NCBI GenBank assembly: GCA_017560085.1
Contig: JAFYPA010000064.1
Location: 1 to 64,000, forward strand
DNA from: Clostridia bacterium
GTDB taxonomy: Bacteria; Bacillota; Clostridia; Oscillospirales; CAG-382
Direction of reading: 5' to 3'
DNA length: 64,000 bases
The notes under the pieces were generated by a model, which was not told the origin of the DNA, did not search any database, and worked only from the letters and a program-made list of their open reading frames with translations. The translations under genes and the position numbers were made by a program. Below, piece by piece: positions 49,998 to 57,814 of this stretch. The first letter of the stretch is position 1. The number at the start of each line of letters is the position of its first letter.

Positions 49998-51947
49998 TTA
50001 TGCTCTTTCAATTACCGCTTCCTGAATCTCCTCGCAAAGAGAAGTAAAGCGCGTGCTGTATCCACTGATTTTTACCATTACATCGCTGTGCTCGGACGGA
50101 TTTTCCTTTGCTTTGCGAAGAAGGTTTGCATCTACAGTGTTTATCGCTATGTGGAAGCCTCCTGCGGCAAAATAGGTCTTTATGAAGGAATTCAGCACAT
50201 CTCCCTCGGAAATGTCCTTCTTGTTCAGTGTGATAAGCGTAGGACAGCCGTCGGGGAAATATTCGGCATCTATGTTTGCACTCGAGAGAAGCGCACTTGT
50301 TACGTTGTCTCTGTGAGGCATTGCGCAGGGCATAACACCATAGGACAACAGCTCACCGCTTCTTCTGCCGTTGACGTTTCCAGCCTTGCCTCTGCTGAAG
50401 ATGTCGGCTACAAATAGGAATAACGAGGGGGTAATTACTATCTTATCCGATATTGGGTTCTGCAGTATGACCTCACCGATAAAGCGGGAAATCTCTTTTG
50501 CCATTGCGTTGCTTTCGGGGCTGTTTGAGCCGTAGTGACCCTCAAGTGATTGGATTTTTCTGTATAGCTCTTCGTTTTCGAAATTTCTTTCTGCCTCTGC
50601 GCGAAGCTTTGCAACGGTGGTATAGCCCTCTTCAAATACAAGCTTTTTGATTGTGTAGAGGCTGTCGATAAGAATGCCGATTCCGAGGATGTTTATTCCG
50701 CAAATGCGTTTATCAAAACTTCTGTTTATCAAGGAATATGCGAAGGGACTTACAAAGCCGAAGTCGCAGTCTGCATTGGATTTCATACCGGGTAGAATTT
50801 CGGTTTTGCAATATTCCTCGTAATGCTTTTTGTATGCGTTGTAAAATTCGTCGTAGGTTTTGTAGTTGTCTGCTGTACAAAGGAATCTGTCAAAGGAGTC
50901 GTAGAGGTAGAAATTTCCCGAAACGGTGTTTGAGAATATTCCGCAGGGCGCCGCCTCATAACAGCCTACAATTCCGTAGTCGGTTGCCTCTTCCCTTGTG
51001 AAGCCGTAACGCATAAGTCCGTTTATTACAACCTCATCGTTGAAATATGCGGGCATTCCGCATCCCGTAAGAGTAAGAGCCTTTGCCTTGTCAAGAATTT
51101 CCTTGCTCGTCTTATCCGAAACACGGAGCGAAACAGAGGGCTGGCGCATTGTGATTTCCGTCTGCGCCTCAAGGAATATGGCGGTAAGCTCGTTTTCCGT
51201 ATCGCCGCCGAGGGTGAGCATACAGGATTCGTTGCCCTCGGAGACCTTTATGCAGAAGCACATAATAAGCTTTTTTGCCGTTTCTCTTGTGAGTGTTCCG
51301 TTCTCTATATCGTTTTTATAATAGGGATATAAATAAGCATCCGCGCGACCGAAGGAGATTGCCGAATTGTTGCACTCCGTTTCAAGAAAGCACATTGCAA
51401 ACCACACAAGCTGAAGTGCCTGCCAAAAGCTTTGGGGTGCATTCTCGCTGATATAGTCGCAGTTTTCCGCGATGCCGAGAAGCCTTTCGCGATGTGTAAG
51501 GTCGCAATTTTTGCTCTGTTCCCTTGCTGAATCGGAGTAGCTCCTGATGTATTCGGAAAATGCCGTCATTGCTTCGCAGGCGTATTTGCCCATCGGCAAC
51601 GAATCGGCGTCCTTGATTTTGCCGTTTATTCCTTTGTTTAGAAAATCTACGAAGTCGGGGATAAAATGTCCGCGGTTAAAGGGGGATTTTATTCCCTTTT
51701 CAAGGACGGTGTTCCATCTCCAGTGCCAGTTTGTTCCGACAATATATTCGTTGTCGTATATCTCGGCAGGGAATTTTTTTGCAAAGCAGTGATAAAATCC
51801 GCTGAAAAGCTTCCAGTCATCGGAAAGGATATCTGTGTTTTGTGAGAGATATTCACGATAAATATTGCAGACAAGCTCCTTGTGCTCACGGCGTTTGTTG
51901 TCAAACATATTTAAGTGGTTGGTTTTCAGAAGATTGATTTCATTCAT
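49998..51947 (-). CDS. Glycyl radical enzyme of unknown substrate (dehydratase/eliminase-like)
   Basis: 649 residues, shorter than typical family members (about 750-850). The thiyl Cys is Cys329 in DYGIVGCYEAAPCG, with Glu331 two residues on, the Cys-x-Glu arrangement of glycerol, propanediol and hydroxyproline dehydratases and choline lyase, and unlike the Cys-Cys of pyruvate formate-lyase. The radical Gly is Gly629 in KISGYSTRF, where the consensus Arg is Lys. The start ATG overlaps the IclR stop by eight bases (AAAGGAG upstream). No activase is adjacent; the one at 14905 is a candidate. It is oxygen-sensitive and cytoplasmic. Confidence 0.9.
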   Translation of the reverse strand: MNEINLLKTNHLNMFDNKRREHKELVCNIYREYLSQNTDILSDDWKLFSGFYHCFAKKFPAEIYDNEYIVGTNWHWRWNTVLEKGIKSPFNRGHFIPDFVDFLNKGINGKIKDADSLPMGKYACEAMTAFSEYIRSYSDSAREQSKNCDLTHRERLLGIAENCDYISENAPQSFWQALQLVWFAMCFLETECNNSAISFGRADAYLYPYYKNDIENGTLTRETAKKLIMCFCIKVSEGNESCMLTLGGDTENELTAIFLEAQTEITMRQPSVSLRVSDKTSKEILDKAKALTLTGCGMPAYFNDEVVINGLMRYGFTREEATDYGIVGCYEAAPCGIFSNTVSGNFYLYDSFDRFLCTADNYKTYDEFYNAYKKHYEEYCKTEILPGMKSNADCDFGFVSPFAYSLINRSFDKRICGINILGIGILIDSLYTIKKLVFEEGYTTVAKLRAEAERNFENEELYRKIQSLEGHYGSNSPESNAMAKEISRFIGEVILQNPISDKIVITPSLFLFVADIFSRGKAGNVNGRRSGELLSYGVMPCAMPHRDNVTSALLSSANIDAEYFPDGCPTLITLNKKDISEGDVLNSFIKTYFAAGGFHIAINTVDANLLRKAKENPSEHSDVMVKISGYSTRFTSLCEEIQEAVIERA

Positions 51948-52719
51948 ATAAATACTCCTTTCCGGAATAACCGAGGTTTACAGAGATTTCTCTTGCGCAT
52001 TCCTTTATAAGAGGAAGCTTTTCGTTTATAAGGCTGTTTTTGTCGTCGTACAGAGTAAGACTTGAAATGCCTATGGCGGCAACAACGCTTCCGTGACAGT
52101 CGAAAATCGGGACGGAAATGCAGATTATTCCTCTTGCGAATTCCTCGTTATCGGTTGCGTAGCCGTTTTTTCTTATTGCTTCGGCTTCGGAAAGAAAATC
52201 GTCGGAGGTTGTTATGGTGTTGTCGGTTCTTTTTTCAACGGGCAAGGCGAAGAATTCCTTTATTTTTTCATCGTTGGAAAAAGCAAGAATCACCTTTCCC
52301 GGAGCGGCACAGTTAAGGGGATATTCTCCGCCCACACTTCCGTTTATCCTTACCTGCTTTGTTGATTCGTAATGAAGAAGATACAGCACGTTATTGCCGT
52401 TTTTCACGCCGTAATATACCGAATCTCCGAGCTTCTCATTAAGCCTTTTAAGACAGGGCTCTGCGATTTTCACGCTTCCGCTGTCACCTATTCCCGAGGA
52501 TATTACGGAAAAGGGACGGAGTGTCAGACGGTATTTCTTGCCGATTTCATCCGACATATATGCCCAGCCTTTTTCCGTCAGAGCTTCAAGCACACGGGAG
52601 ACCGCATTTTTGTTGATTCCGAGGGCGTTGCTTATATCGGCAATGCCTTGCGCGCCGTTATCAGATGCCATAAATTCTATTATTTCAAGGGCATAATCCA
52701 CTGCGGGAGCCTTTGACAT
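51940..52719 (-). CDS. IclR family transcriptional regulator
   Basis: 259 residues from the ATG at 52719 (AAGGTGAG upstream). The winged helix is QGIADISNALGINKNAVSRVLEAL-like at about residues 20-45, followed by the IclR sensor domain (NNVLYLLHYESTKQVRIN, LNCAAPGKVILAFS, RGIICISVPIFDCHGSVVAA). It overlaps the glycyl-radical enzyme gene, so both are made from one message and the regulator probably responds to that enzyme's substrate or product. Confidence 0.92.
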   Translation of the reverse strand: MSKAPAVDYALEIIEFMASDNGAQGIADISNALGINKNAVSRVLEALTEKGWAYMSDEIGKKYRLTLRPFSVISSGIGDSGSVKIAEPCLKRLNEKLGDSVYYGVKNGNNVLYLLHYESTKQVRINGSVGGEYPLNCAAPGKVILAFSNDEKIKEFFALPVEKRTDNTITTSDDFLSEAEAIRKNGYATDNEEFARGIICISVPIFDCHGSVVAAIGISSLTLYDDKNSLINEKLPLIKECAREISVNLGYSGKEYLYE

Positions 52720-52757
52720 ATTCTCACCTTCCGTTGTATATTTGTAACGATGTAATA

Positions 52758-52787
52758 AGTATATCACAAAATAATCATTTATGTCAA
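52758..52787 (-). promoter_or_regulatory. Promoter of the IclR/glycyl-radical enzyme operon
   Basis: On the minus strand TTGACA, 18 bases, TATACT. Confidence 0.75.
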
Positions 52788-52840
52788 TAGTATAAGCGAA
52801 AAAATTACAAGCTCATTTTCAATAAAATTTGCTTTTCCCC

Positions 52841-52869
52841 TTGACAAATAAAAAACAATGTGGTATAAT
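52841..52869 (+). promoter_or_regulatory. Promoter of the TetR gene
   Basis: TTGACA, 17 bases, TATAAT, a perfect consensus. The predicted start falls within the palindrome at 52875. Confidence 0.9.
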
Positions 52870-52874
52870 CACTT

Positions 52875-52891
52875 CAGCATATTGTGTGCTA
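52875..52891. promoter_or_regulatory. TetR operator copy 1
   Basis: CAGCATATTGTGTGCTA, one of four copies of a CAGCACA-N3-TGTGCTA palindrome in this locus; it starts five bases after the -10 box, so binding would block the TetR gene itself. Confidence 0.75.
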
Positions 52892-52914
52892 AGAATTCCG
52901 AAGGAGGTCAGACA

Positions 52915-53502
52915 ATGCAGGAGAAAGATAACTCGCTCATATCCGATTCCGTATCCGAGCAGATAATCCGCATAACGGAGGAGCTGGCAACCAAGGACGG
53001 TGCACACACGGTAACGGTACGCAGAATCCTCGAAAAGCTCGGCACGACAAACCGCGTTTTTTACAACAGATTCCACAATGTTGACGAGGTACTGCAGATA
53101 GTTTACAAGAACGCCGTTCTCAAGATGCACGAAAGTGTGGAGACGGAATATGACATATCCAAGGACTTCTTCGAATATGTTATTGATGTGGCAACAAGCG
53201 TACTTGTAAAGACGTACGAAATCAAAATGCAGTTCAGCCAGTATATGTTTGAGCACGACTCCCTCACCGACTTTAACCGTGAGTGGTGGACAAAGAAGAT
53301 TCACGACATTCTTGATTTCGGAACATCGCATAATCTTATCAAAAAGGTTGACTACGACACAATAAGCTACGCCGCGTGGTGCTTCTGCAGAGGCTTCAAT
53401 GCGGATGCCCTTTCAAGAAAAATTCCCATTGAGGAAGCGGTTGTATACTTCAAGGCCGGCTTCGGGTGTTTTCTTGACGGTCTGAGACTTGAACAAAAAT
53501 AA
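52915..53502 (+). CDS. TetR family regulator, probable repressor of the fatty-acid operon
   Basis: 195 residues from the ATG at 52915 behind AAGGAGG. The N-terminal helix-turn-helix spans about residues 15-60 (TVTVRRILEKLGTTNRVFYN, then RFHNVDEVL). The C-terminal ligand domain is helical (EYDISKDFFEYVIDVATSVL, MQFSQYMFEHDSLTDF, YAAWCFCRGFNADAL). Four near-identical palindromes flank it, one over its own promoter and three before fabH, so it most likely represses itself and the fab operon and responds to an acyl-CoA or acyl-ACP signal (inference). In streptococci the same slot holds the MarR protein FabT, to which it is unrelated. Confidence 0.88.
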   Translation: MQEKDNSLISDSVSEQIIRITEELATKDGAHTVTVRRILEKLGTTNRVFYNRFHNVDEVLQIVYKNAVLKMHESVETEYDISKDFFEYVIDVATSVLVKTYEIKMQFSQYMFEHDSLTDFNREWWTKKIHDILDFGTSHNLIKKVDYDTISYAAWCFCRGFNADALSRKIPIEEAVVYFKAGFGCFLDGLRLEQK

Positions 53503-53539
53503 AAAAAAGAGGAAGTCTTTGATTTCCTCAAAAAAATTA

Positions 53540-53556
53540 CAGCACACTATGTGCTG
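53540..53556. promoter_or_regulatory. TetR operator copy 2
   Basis: CAGCACACTATGTGCTG, a perfect 17-base palindrome with a three-base centre, 38 bases after the TetR stop. Confidence 0.75.
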
Positions 53557-53576
53557 AGATGTTGCGTTAACCGGAT

Positions 53577-53606
53577 TTCGGCTTCGGCTGTGATTCGGAT
53601 TATATA
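53577..53606 (+). promoter_or_regulatory. Probable fab operon promoter
   Basis: TATATA at 53601-53606 with a poor -35 (TTCGGC, 53577-53582). The operator at 53616 lies at the same place relative to the -10 box as at the TetR promoter, which supports this choice. Confidence 0.45.
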
Positions 53607-53615
53607 AAACGAGTT

Positions 53616-53632
53616 CAGCACTGTGTGTGCTA
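53616..53632. promoter_or_regulatory. TetR operator copy 3
   Basis: CAGCACTGTGTGTGCTA, nine bases after the predicted -10 box of the fab operon. Confidence 0.7.
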
Positions 53633-53678
53633 AAGATGTGGAGAGTTGGTACAAGGCGGTTCTCCGTTAATAAAAAAC

Positions 53679-53695
53679 CAGCACACTGTGTGCTA
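53679..53695. promoter_or_regulatory. TetR operator copy 4
   Basis: CAGCACACTGTGTGCTA, 24 bases before the fabH start codon. Confidence 0.75.
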
Positions 53696-53719
53696 ACAAT
53701 ATCCCGAAAGGAGTAACAA

Positions 53720-54673
53720 ATGGGAATAAAAATTCTTGGCACGGGCTCATATCTTCCCGAAAAGGTACTTACAAACGATGACTTATCAAAGATAGTTGAC
53801 ACAAACGACGAATGGATAAGTCAGAGAGTAGGAGTAAAGGAGCGTCACGTATCGGAAACGGAAACGGCGGCGGATTTTGCGATTGAGGCATCAAGACGAG
53901 CTCTTGAAAAATCCGGAATCACGGCACAGGAAATCGACCTTATCGTATGTGCGACAATTTCCTCTGAGACCCTCTGCCCCACTGTTGCGGGAATGGTTCA
54001 GGCGGCAATAGGTGCAAGCTGTCCCGCCTTTGATGTAAGCTCTGCCTGCAGCGGATTTCTCTTTGCTCTTGACACGGCGGCGGCATTCATTGACAGAGGC
54101 GGAGTAAGAAACGCACTTGTTATAGGCTCGGAAAGGCTTTCAAAGCTTGTTGACTGGAGCGACAGAAGCACCTGCGTTATTTTCGGTGACGGAGCGGGAG
54201 CGGCTGTAATCGGCAAGGGTGACAATTATCTCGCCCATCTTCTTTACACAAGCGGTGGAAACGAGGTAATCGAAATTCCGTCCTTCGGAGGCTCATCGCC
54301 CTTCTACAAGAACGAGCTTAAGCATCCGTACATATTCATGGACGGTCAGGAAACCTTCAAGTTTGCCGTGAAGAAGATTGTGGATGATGTAAATGCCGTT
54401 CTGGAAATGGCAAATCTCACGATAGACGATATTGCTTACATAGTTCCCCATCAGGCGAACATAAGAATCATCGACTATGCGGCAAAGCGACTCAAGATAT
54501 CCACGGACAAAATTTTTGTAAACATAGACAAGGTTGGCAACACAAGCGCCGCAAGCGTTCCGATAGCTCTTTCCGAGCTTTGCAACAGCGGAAAGCTCAA
54601 GAAGGGCGACAAAATTATAATGTGTGCCTTCGGTGGCGGTCTTTCAAGTGCCGCTTGCATTATTGAATGGTAA
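53720..54673 (+). CDS. fabH: Beta-ketoacyl-ACP synthase III
   Basis: 317 residues. The catalytic triad is visible: Cys in SSACSGFLFALDTA near residue 112, His in VPHQANIRI near residue 244, and Asn in GNTSAASVPIALSE near residue 274. It condenses acyl-CoA with malonyl-ACP to start chain elongation. The ATG follows GAAAGGAG. It heads the fab/acc operon, directly downstream of three TetR operators. Confidence 0.97.
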   Translation: MGIKILGTGSYLPEKVLTNDDLSKIVDTNDEWISQRVGVKERHVSETETAADFAIEASRRALEKSGITAQEIDLIVCATISSETLCPTVAGMVQAAIGASCPAFDVSSACSGFLFALDTAAAFIDRGGVRNALVIGSERLSKLVDWSDRSTCVIFGDGAGAAVIGKGDNYLAHLLYTSGGNEVIEIPSFGGSSPFYKNELKHPYIFMDGQETFKFAVKKIVDDVNAVLEMANLTIDDIAYIVPHQANIRIIDYAAKRLKISTDKIFVNIDKVGNTSAASVPIALSELCNSGKLKKGDKIIMCAFGGGLSSAACIIEW

Positions 54674-54727
54674 CAACGGAGCAGGACTCCTTGTATATTA
54701 CAATTTTATTTTATGGAGGAAAAAACC

Positions 54728-54949
54728 ATGACATTCGACAAGATCAAGACTCTCATCGCAGAACACCTCGACATCGACGAGGACGAAATCACTCTCGAAA
54801 CAACCTTCGAGGATCTCGGCATCGACTCCCTCGACAGCGTTGAACTTATGATGGAGGTTGAAGACGCCTTCGGCATTGAAGTCAAGGCTCAGGAAGCAGG
54901 CAAGTCCGTTAAGGAACTCGTTGCTTACGTTGACGCAAAGCTTGCTTAA
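54728..54949 (+). CDS. acpP: Acyl carrier protein
   Basis: 73 residues from the ATG at 54728; an in-frame ATG at 54713 contains the ribosome site GGAGG and is not the start. The phosphopantetheine serine is in LGIDSLDSVELMM near residue 36, within the acidic helix-rich ACP fold. It carries growing acyl chains. It is followed by a 220-base spacer with four hairpins, the only long gap in the operon. Confidence 0.97.
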   Translation: MTFDKIKTLIAEHLDIDEDEITLETTFEDLGIDSLDSVELMMEVEDAFGIEVKAQEAGKSVKELVAYVDAKLA

Positions 54950-54962
54950 GGACGGGAGATGC

Positions 54963-55125
54963 GGGGGCTACTCGCCCCCTGCGCCCCTCGGTCGCTTTTT
55001 GGGAAAAAGCTCCGCAAAAACTTTGAGTATAAGAAGCCCCCTCGCATTCGCTCCGGGGCTTAAAGAATTGTTAAACAAAATTCGGGTTTTTGTGCGACAA
55101 TGTGCCCAACCCACGGGCACATTGT
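54963..55125 (+). repeat. Four successive hairpins between acpP and fabK
   Basis: GGGGGC/GCCCCC (54963-54979), GCTTTTT/AAAAAGC (54994-55010), AAGCCCC/GGGGCTT (55034-55061) and ACAATGTGCCC/GGGCACATTGT (55097-55125, an 11-base perfect stem with a seven-base loop). They could stabilise or cut off the acpP message so that ACP is made in excess over the enzymes, or be an extragenic repeat. No gene is seen in this 220-base stretch. Confidence 0.65.
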
Positions 55126-55169
55126 GGGGAGTTTTTCGGAAAGCGACAACATTGAAAGGATTTAAAATT

Positions 55170-56117
55170 ATGATATATACGAAGATTTGTGAGATGCTGG
55201 GGATTAGGCTTCCGATTTTGCAGGGCGGTATGGCTCATATTTCGGATGCTTGTCTTGCGGCGGCGGTTTCCAATGCGGGTGGTCTCGGTATTATTTCTGC
55301 GGCAAGCGGAAACGTTGACCTTATTGCAAGGGAAATTGACAAATGCTTTGAGCTGACAGACAAGCCCTTCGGTGTAAACATTATGCTTATGGGCGAAAAC
55401 ATAGATGAAATCGCACAGCTTGTGGCTGACAAAAGAGTTGCGGCTGTGACAACGGGTGCGGGAAATCCCGAAAAGTATATTCCCTTGTGGAAGGAAGCGG
55501 GAATCAAGGTCATCCCCGTTGTGGCAAGCACGGCACTTGCAAAGCTTGTTGCACGCTCGGGTGCCGATGCGGTTATTGCAGAGGGGACGGAATCGGGTGG
55601 TCACGTCGGTGAGCTTACCACTATGGCACTTGTTCCGCAGGTGGTTGACTGTGTTGACATTCCCGTTATTGCCGCGGGCGGTATTGCGGACGGCAGAGGA
55701 ATTGTTGCGTCACTCGCTCTCGGAGCACAGGGTGTTCAGGTCGGTACGAGATACCTTCTTGCGACGGAATGCAACATCAGCAGGGCTTACAAGGAAAAGC
55801 TTCTGAAGGCGGGAGATACTGCGACAATCGTAACGGGACGCCGTCTCGGTCATCCCGTGAGAAGCATAAAGACGGCGCTCTGGCGTGAATATTCCCGTCT
55901 TGAATACACAAGCGAGGTCACGGACGAGGAGCTTGAGGAAATGGCAAAGGGAACTCTTCGTGCTGCTGTTGTCGACGGTGACACCAAGAGAGGCTGCTTC
56001 CTTGCGGGACAGATATCAGGTCTTTGCAACAAGGAGCAGAGTGCTTTGGAAATTACCGGGGAGATGTTCTCGGAAGCGGAAAACATATTGAATGGAGTAC
56101 AGAAATGGGTAAAATAG
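55170..56117 (+). CDS. fabK: Enoyl-ACP reductase II (FMN-dependent)
   Basis: 315 residues from the ATG at 55170 (GAAAGGA upstream). This is a 2-nitropropane-dioxygenase-like TIM barrel: LGIRLPILQGGMAHIS at the N-terminus, GTESGGHVGELTTMALVPQV around the FMN and substrate, and IAAGGIADGRGIVASLALGA with GVQVGTRYL for the phosphate. It reduces enoyl-ACP with NAD(P)H, replacing FabI. Its end overlaps fabD by 13 bases. Order and family agree with the Firmicutes fab operon. Confidence 0.95.
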   Translation: MIYTKICEMLGIRLPILQGGMAHISDACLAAAVSNAGGLGIISAASGNVDLIAREIDKCFELTDKPFGVNIMLMGENIDEIAQLVADKRVAAVTTGAGNPEKYIPLWKEAGIKVIPVVASTALAKLVARSGADAVIAEGTESGGHVGELTTMALVPQVVDCVDIPVIAAGGIADGRGIVASLALGAQGVQVGTRYLLATECNISRAYKEKLLKAGDTATIVTGRRLGHPVRSIKTALWREYSRLEYTSEVTDEELEEMAKGTLRAAVVDGDTKRGCFLAGQISGLCNKEQSALEITGEMFSEAENILNGVQKWVK

Positions 56118-57034
56118 CATTTGTATTCTCGGGTCAGGGTGCACAGTACCCCGGCATGGGAAAATCACTTTATGAAACAAGCGAAAGCGCAAAAAAGCTT
56201 TACGATGCGGCAGAGAAAATCCGTCCGGGAACATTGGCACAGTCCTTTGACGGCACGGAGGAAGAGCTCAGAATCACATCCAACACACAGCCCTGTCTTT
56301 ATCTTGTAGACCTTTGTGCGGCACTTGCACTTCGTGAAAACGGAGTTAATCCTTCGGCTGTTGCGGGCTTCTCTCTCGGCGAGGTTGCGGCTCTTGCATT
56401 CGGCGGTGCTTACAGCTGTGAGGACGGCTTCAGAATAGTTACCGAACGAGGCAAGGCAATGCAGAAGGCTTGCGAGGAAAGTGAAAAGACTGCAATGTGT
56501 GCGGTACTCAAGCTTTCCGAGGAAAAGGTAAGAGAGCTTTGCGGAAAATATGAGAAGACATATCCCGTAAACTTCAACTGTCCCGGTCAGGTATCCGTTT
56601 CAGGTCTTGAGGAAAGCATCAACGCACTTATGGAAGACGTAAAGTCAGAGGATGGCAGAGCCGTTCCCCTTGCGGTTGCGGGTGCATTCCATTCTCCCTT
56701 TATGGCGGGAGCTTCTCTGGAGTTTGCAAAGGCTCTAAGCGGCTTCGCACTTAAGACTCCCGAGATTCCCGTATATTCAAATCTTACCGCAGAGCCTTAC
56801 GGTGATAATGTAGCGGAGAGCCTTGAAAATCAGATAAAGAATCCCGTTCTCTGGCAGAAGACAATTGAGTCTATGATAGCTGAAGGCTACACCGAATTTA
56901 TTGAGGTCGGTGCGGGAAAAACTCTCTGCGGTCTTATAAAGAAAATAAGCAAGGACGTAAGCACATACTCCGTTGAAAATGCGGAGACTCTTTGCGAGAC
57001 TCTTACGGCACTTCGTGAAAAGGGGGCAATATGA
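56105..57034 (+). CDS. fabD: Malonyl-CoA:ACP transacylase
   Basis: 309 residues from the ATG at 56105. KIAFVFSGQGAQYPGMGKSL is the family start, and the catalytic Ser lies in GFSLGEVAALAFGG near residue 90 (GHSLGE in most homologues; Phe replaces His here). The second catalytic His is in GAFHSPFMA near residue 200. It charges ACP with malonate for FabH and FabF. It overlaps fabK by 13 and fabG by four bases. Confidence 0.96.
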   Translation: MGKIAFVFSGQGAQYPGMGKSLYETSESAKKLYDAAEKIRPGTLAQSFDGTEEELRITSNTQPCLYLVDLCAALALRENGVNPSAVAGFSLGEVAALAFGGAYSCEDGFRIVTERGKAMQKACEESEKTAMCAVLKLSEEKVRELCGKYEKTYPVNFNCPGQVSVSGLEESINALMEDVKSEDGRAVPLAVAGAFHSPFMAGASLEFAKALSGFALKTPEIPVYSNLTAEPYGDNVAESLENQIKNPVLWQKTIESMIAEGYTEFIEVGAGKTLCGLIKKISKDVSTYSVENAETLCETLTALREKGAI

Positions 57035-57771
57035 TGCAGAATTTCAGCGGAAGGGTCGCAGTTATTACGGGCGGCTCAAGAGGAATCGGTGCGGAAATCG
57101 CTTACGGATTTGCCACCTGCGGTGCGGATATTGCGATTCTTGACCTTTGCACAGAGGATTTGGCAAAGCCCGTTCTTGACAGAATTTCGGAAACGGGTGT
57201 GAAGGTATTTTTCTACACCTGCGACGTAACAAGTCCCGAAGCCTGCAAGGAAACCGTTGCTAAAATCACAACAGACCTCGGTGCTCCCGACATCCTTGTA
57301 AACAATGCGGGAATTACCCGTGACAACCTTATTATGACAATGCCCGACGATGAGTTCGATGCGGTTCTCAACACAAATCTCAAGGGCTCATTCAACATGA
57401 TAAAGGCCTGCGGAAGAGGATTTATCAGAAAGAAGCACGGTAAAATCATAAACATTGCCTCCGTTTCGGGACTTCTCGGCACGGCAGGTCAGGCAAACTA
57501 TGCCGCATCCAAGGCGGGCGTTATTGCTCTTACAAAGGTAACGGCAAGAGAGTTTGCATCAAAGAACGTATGCTGTAATGCAATCGCTCCCGGCTTTATT
57601 GAAACGCCTATGACAAAGGAGCTTGATGCGGAAAGCTATCTTGCAAAAATCCCTGCGGGAAGACTCGGAAAGCCCGAGGATGTTGCAAATCTTGCAGTTT
57701 TCCTTGCTTCTCCCATGGCTGACTACATCACGGGCGAGGTTATCCGATGTGACGGCGGTCTTGCGATGTAA
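57031..57771 (+). CDS. fabG: 3-oxoacyl-ACP reductase
   Basis: 246 residues of the short-chain dehydrogenase family: NADPH loop GGSRGIGAE at about residue 14, NNAGITRDNL near residue 90, and the catalytic Ser, Tyr and Lys in SVSGLLGTAGQANYAASKAG near residues 143-160. It reduces the ketoacyl-ACP made by FabH and FabF. The start overlaps the fabD stop as ATGATG. It ends in the usual YITGEVIRCDGGLAM. Confidence 0.97.
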   Translation: MMQNFSGRVAVITGGSRGIGAEIAYGFATCGADIAILDLCTEDLAKPVLDRISETGVKVFFYTCDVTSPEACKETVAKITTDLGAPDILVNNAGITRDNLIMTMPDDEFDAVLNTNLKGSFNMIKACGRGFIRKKHGKIINIASVSGLLGTAGQANYAASKAGVIALTKVTAREFASKNVCCNAIAPGFIETPMTKELDAESYLAKIPAGRLGKPEDVANLAVFLASPMADYITGEVIRCDGGLAM

Positions 57772-57814
57772 GGCGGTTTAAATCTCAATTTTGAAAGGAA
57801 TAATACGAAATATC

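Noticed and set aside
53503-53535. Terminator after the TetR gene
   Set aside because: A GAGGAA/TTTCCTC stem exists, but it is flanked by A on the plus strand, so it would only terminate minus-strand transcription; TetR-fab readthrough remains possible.
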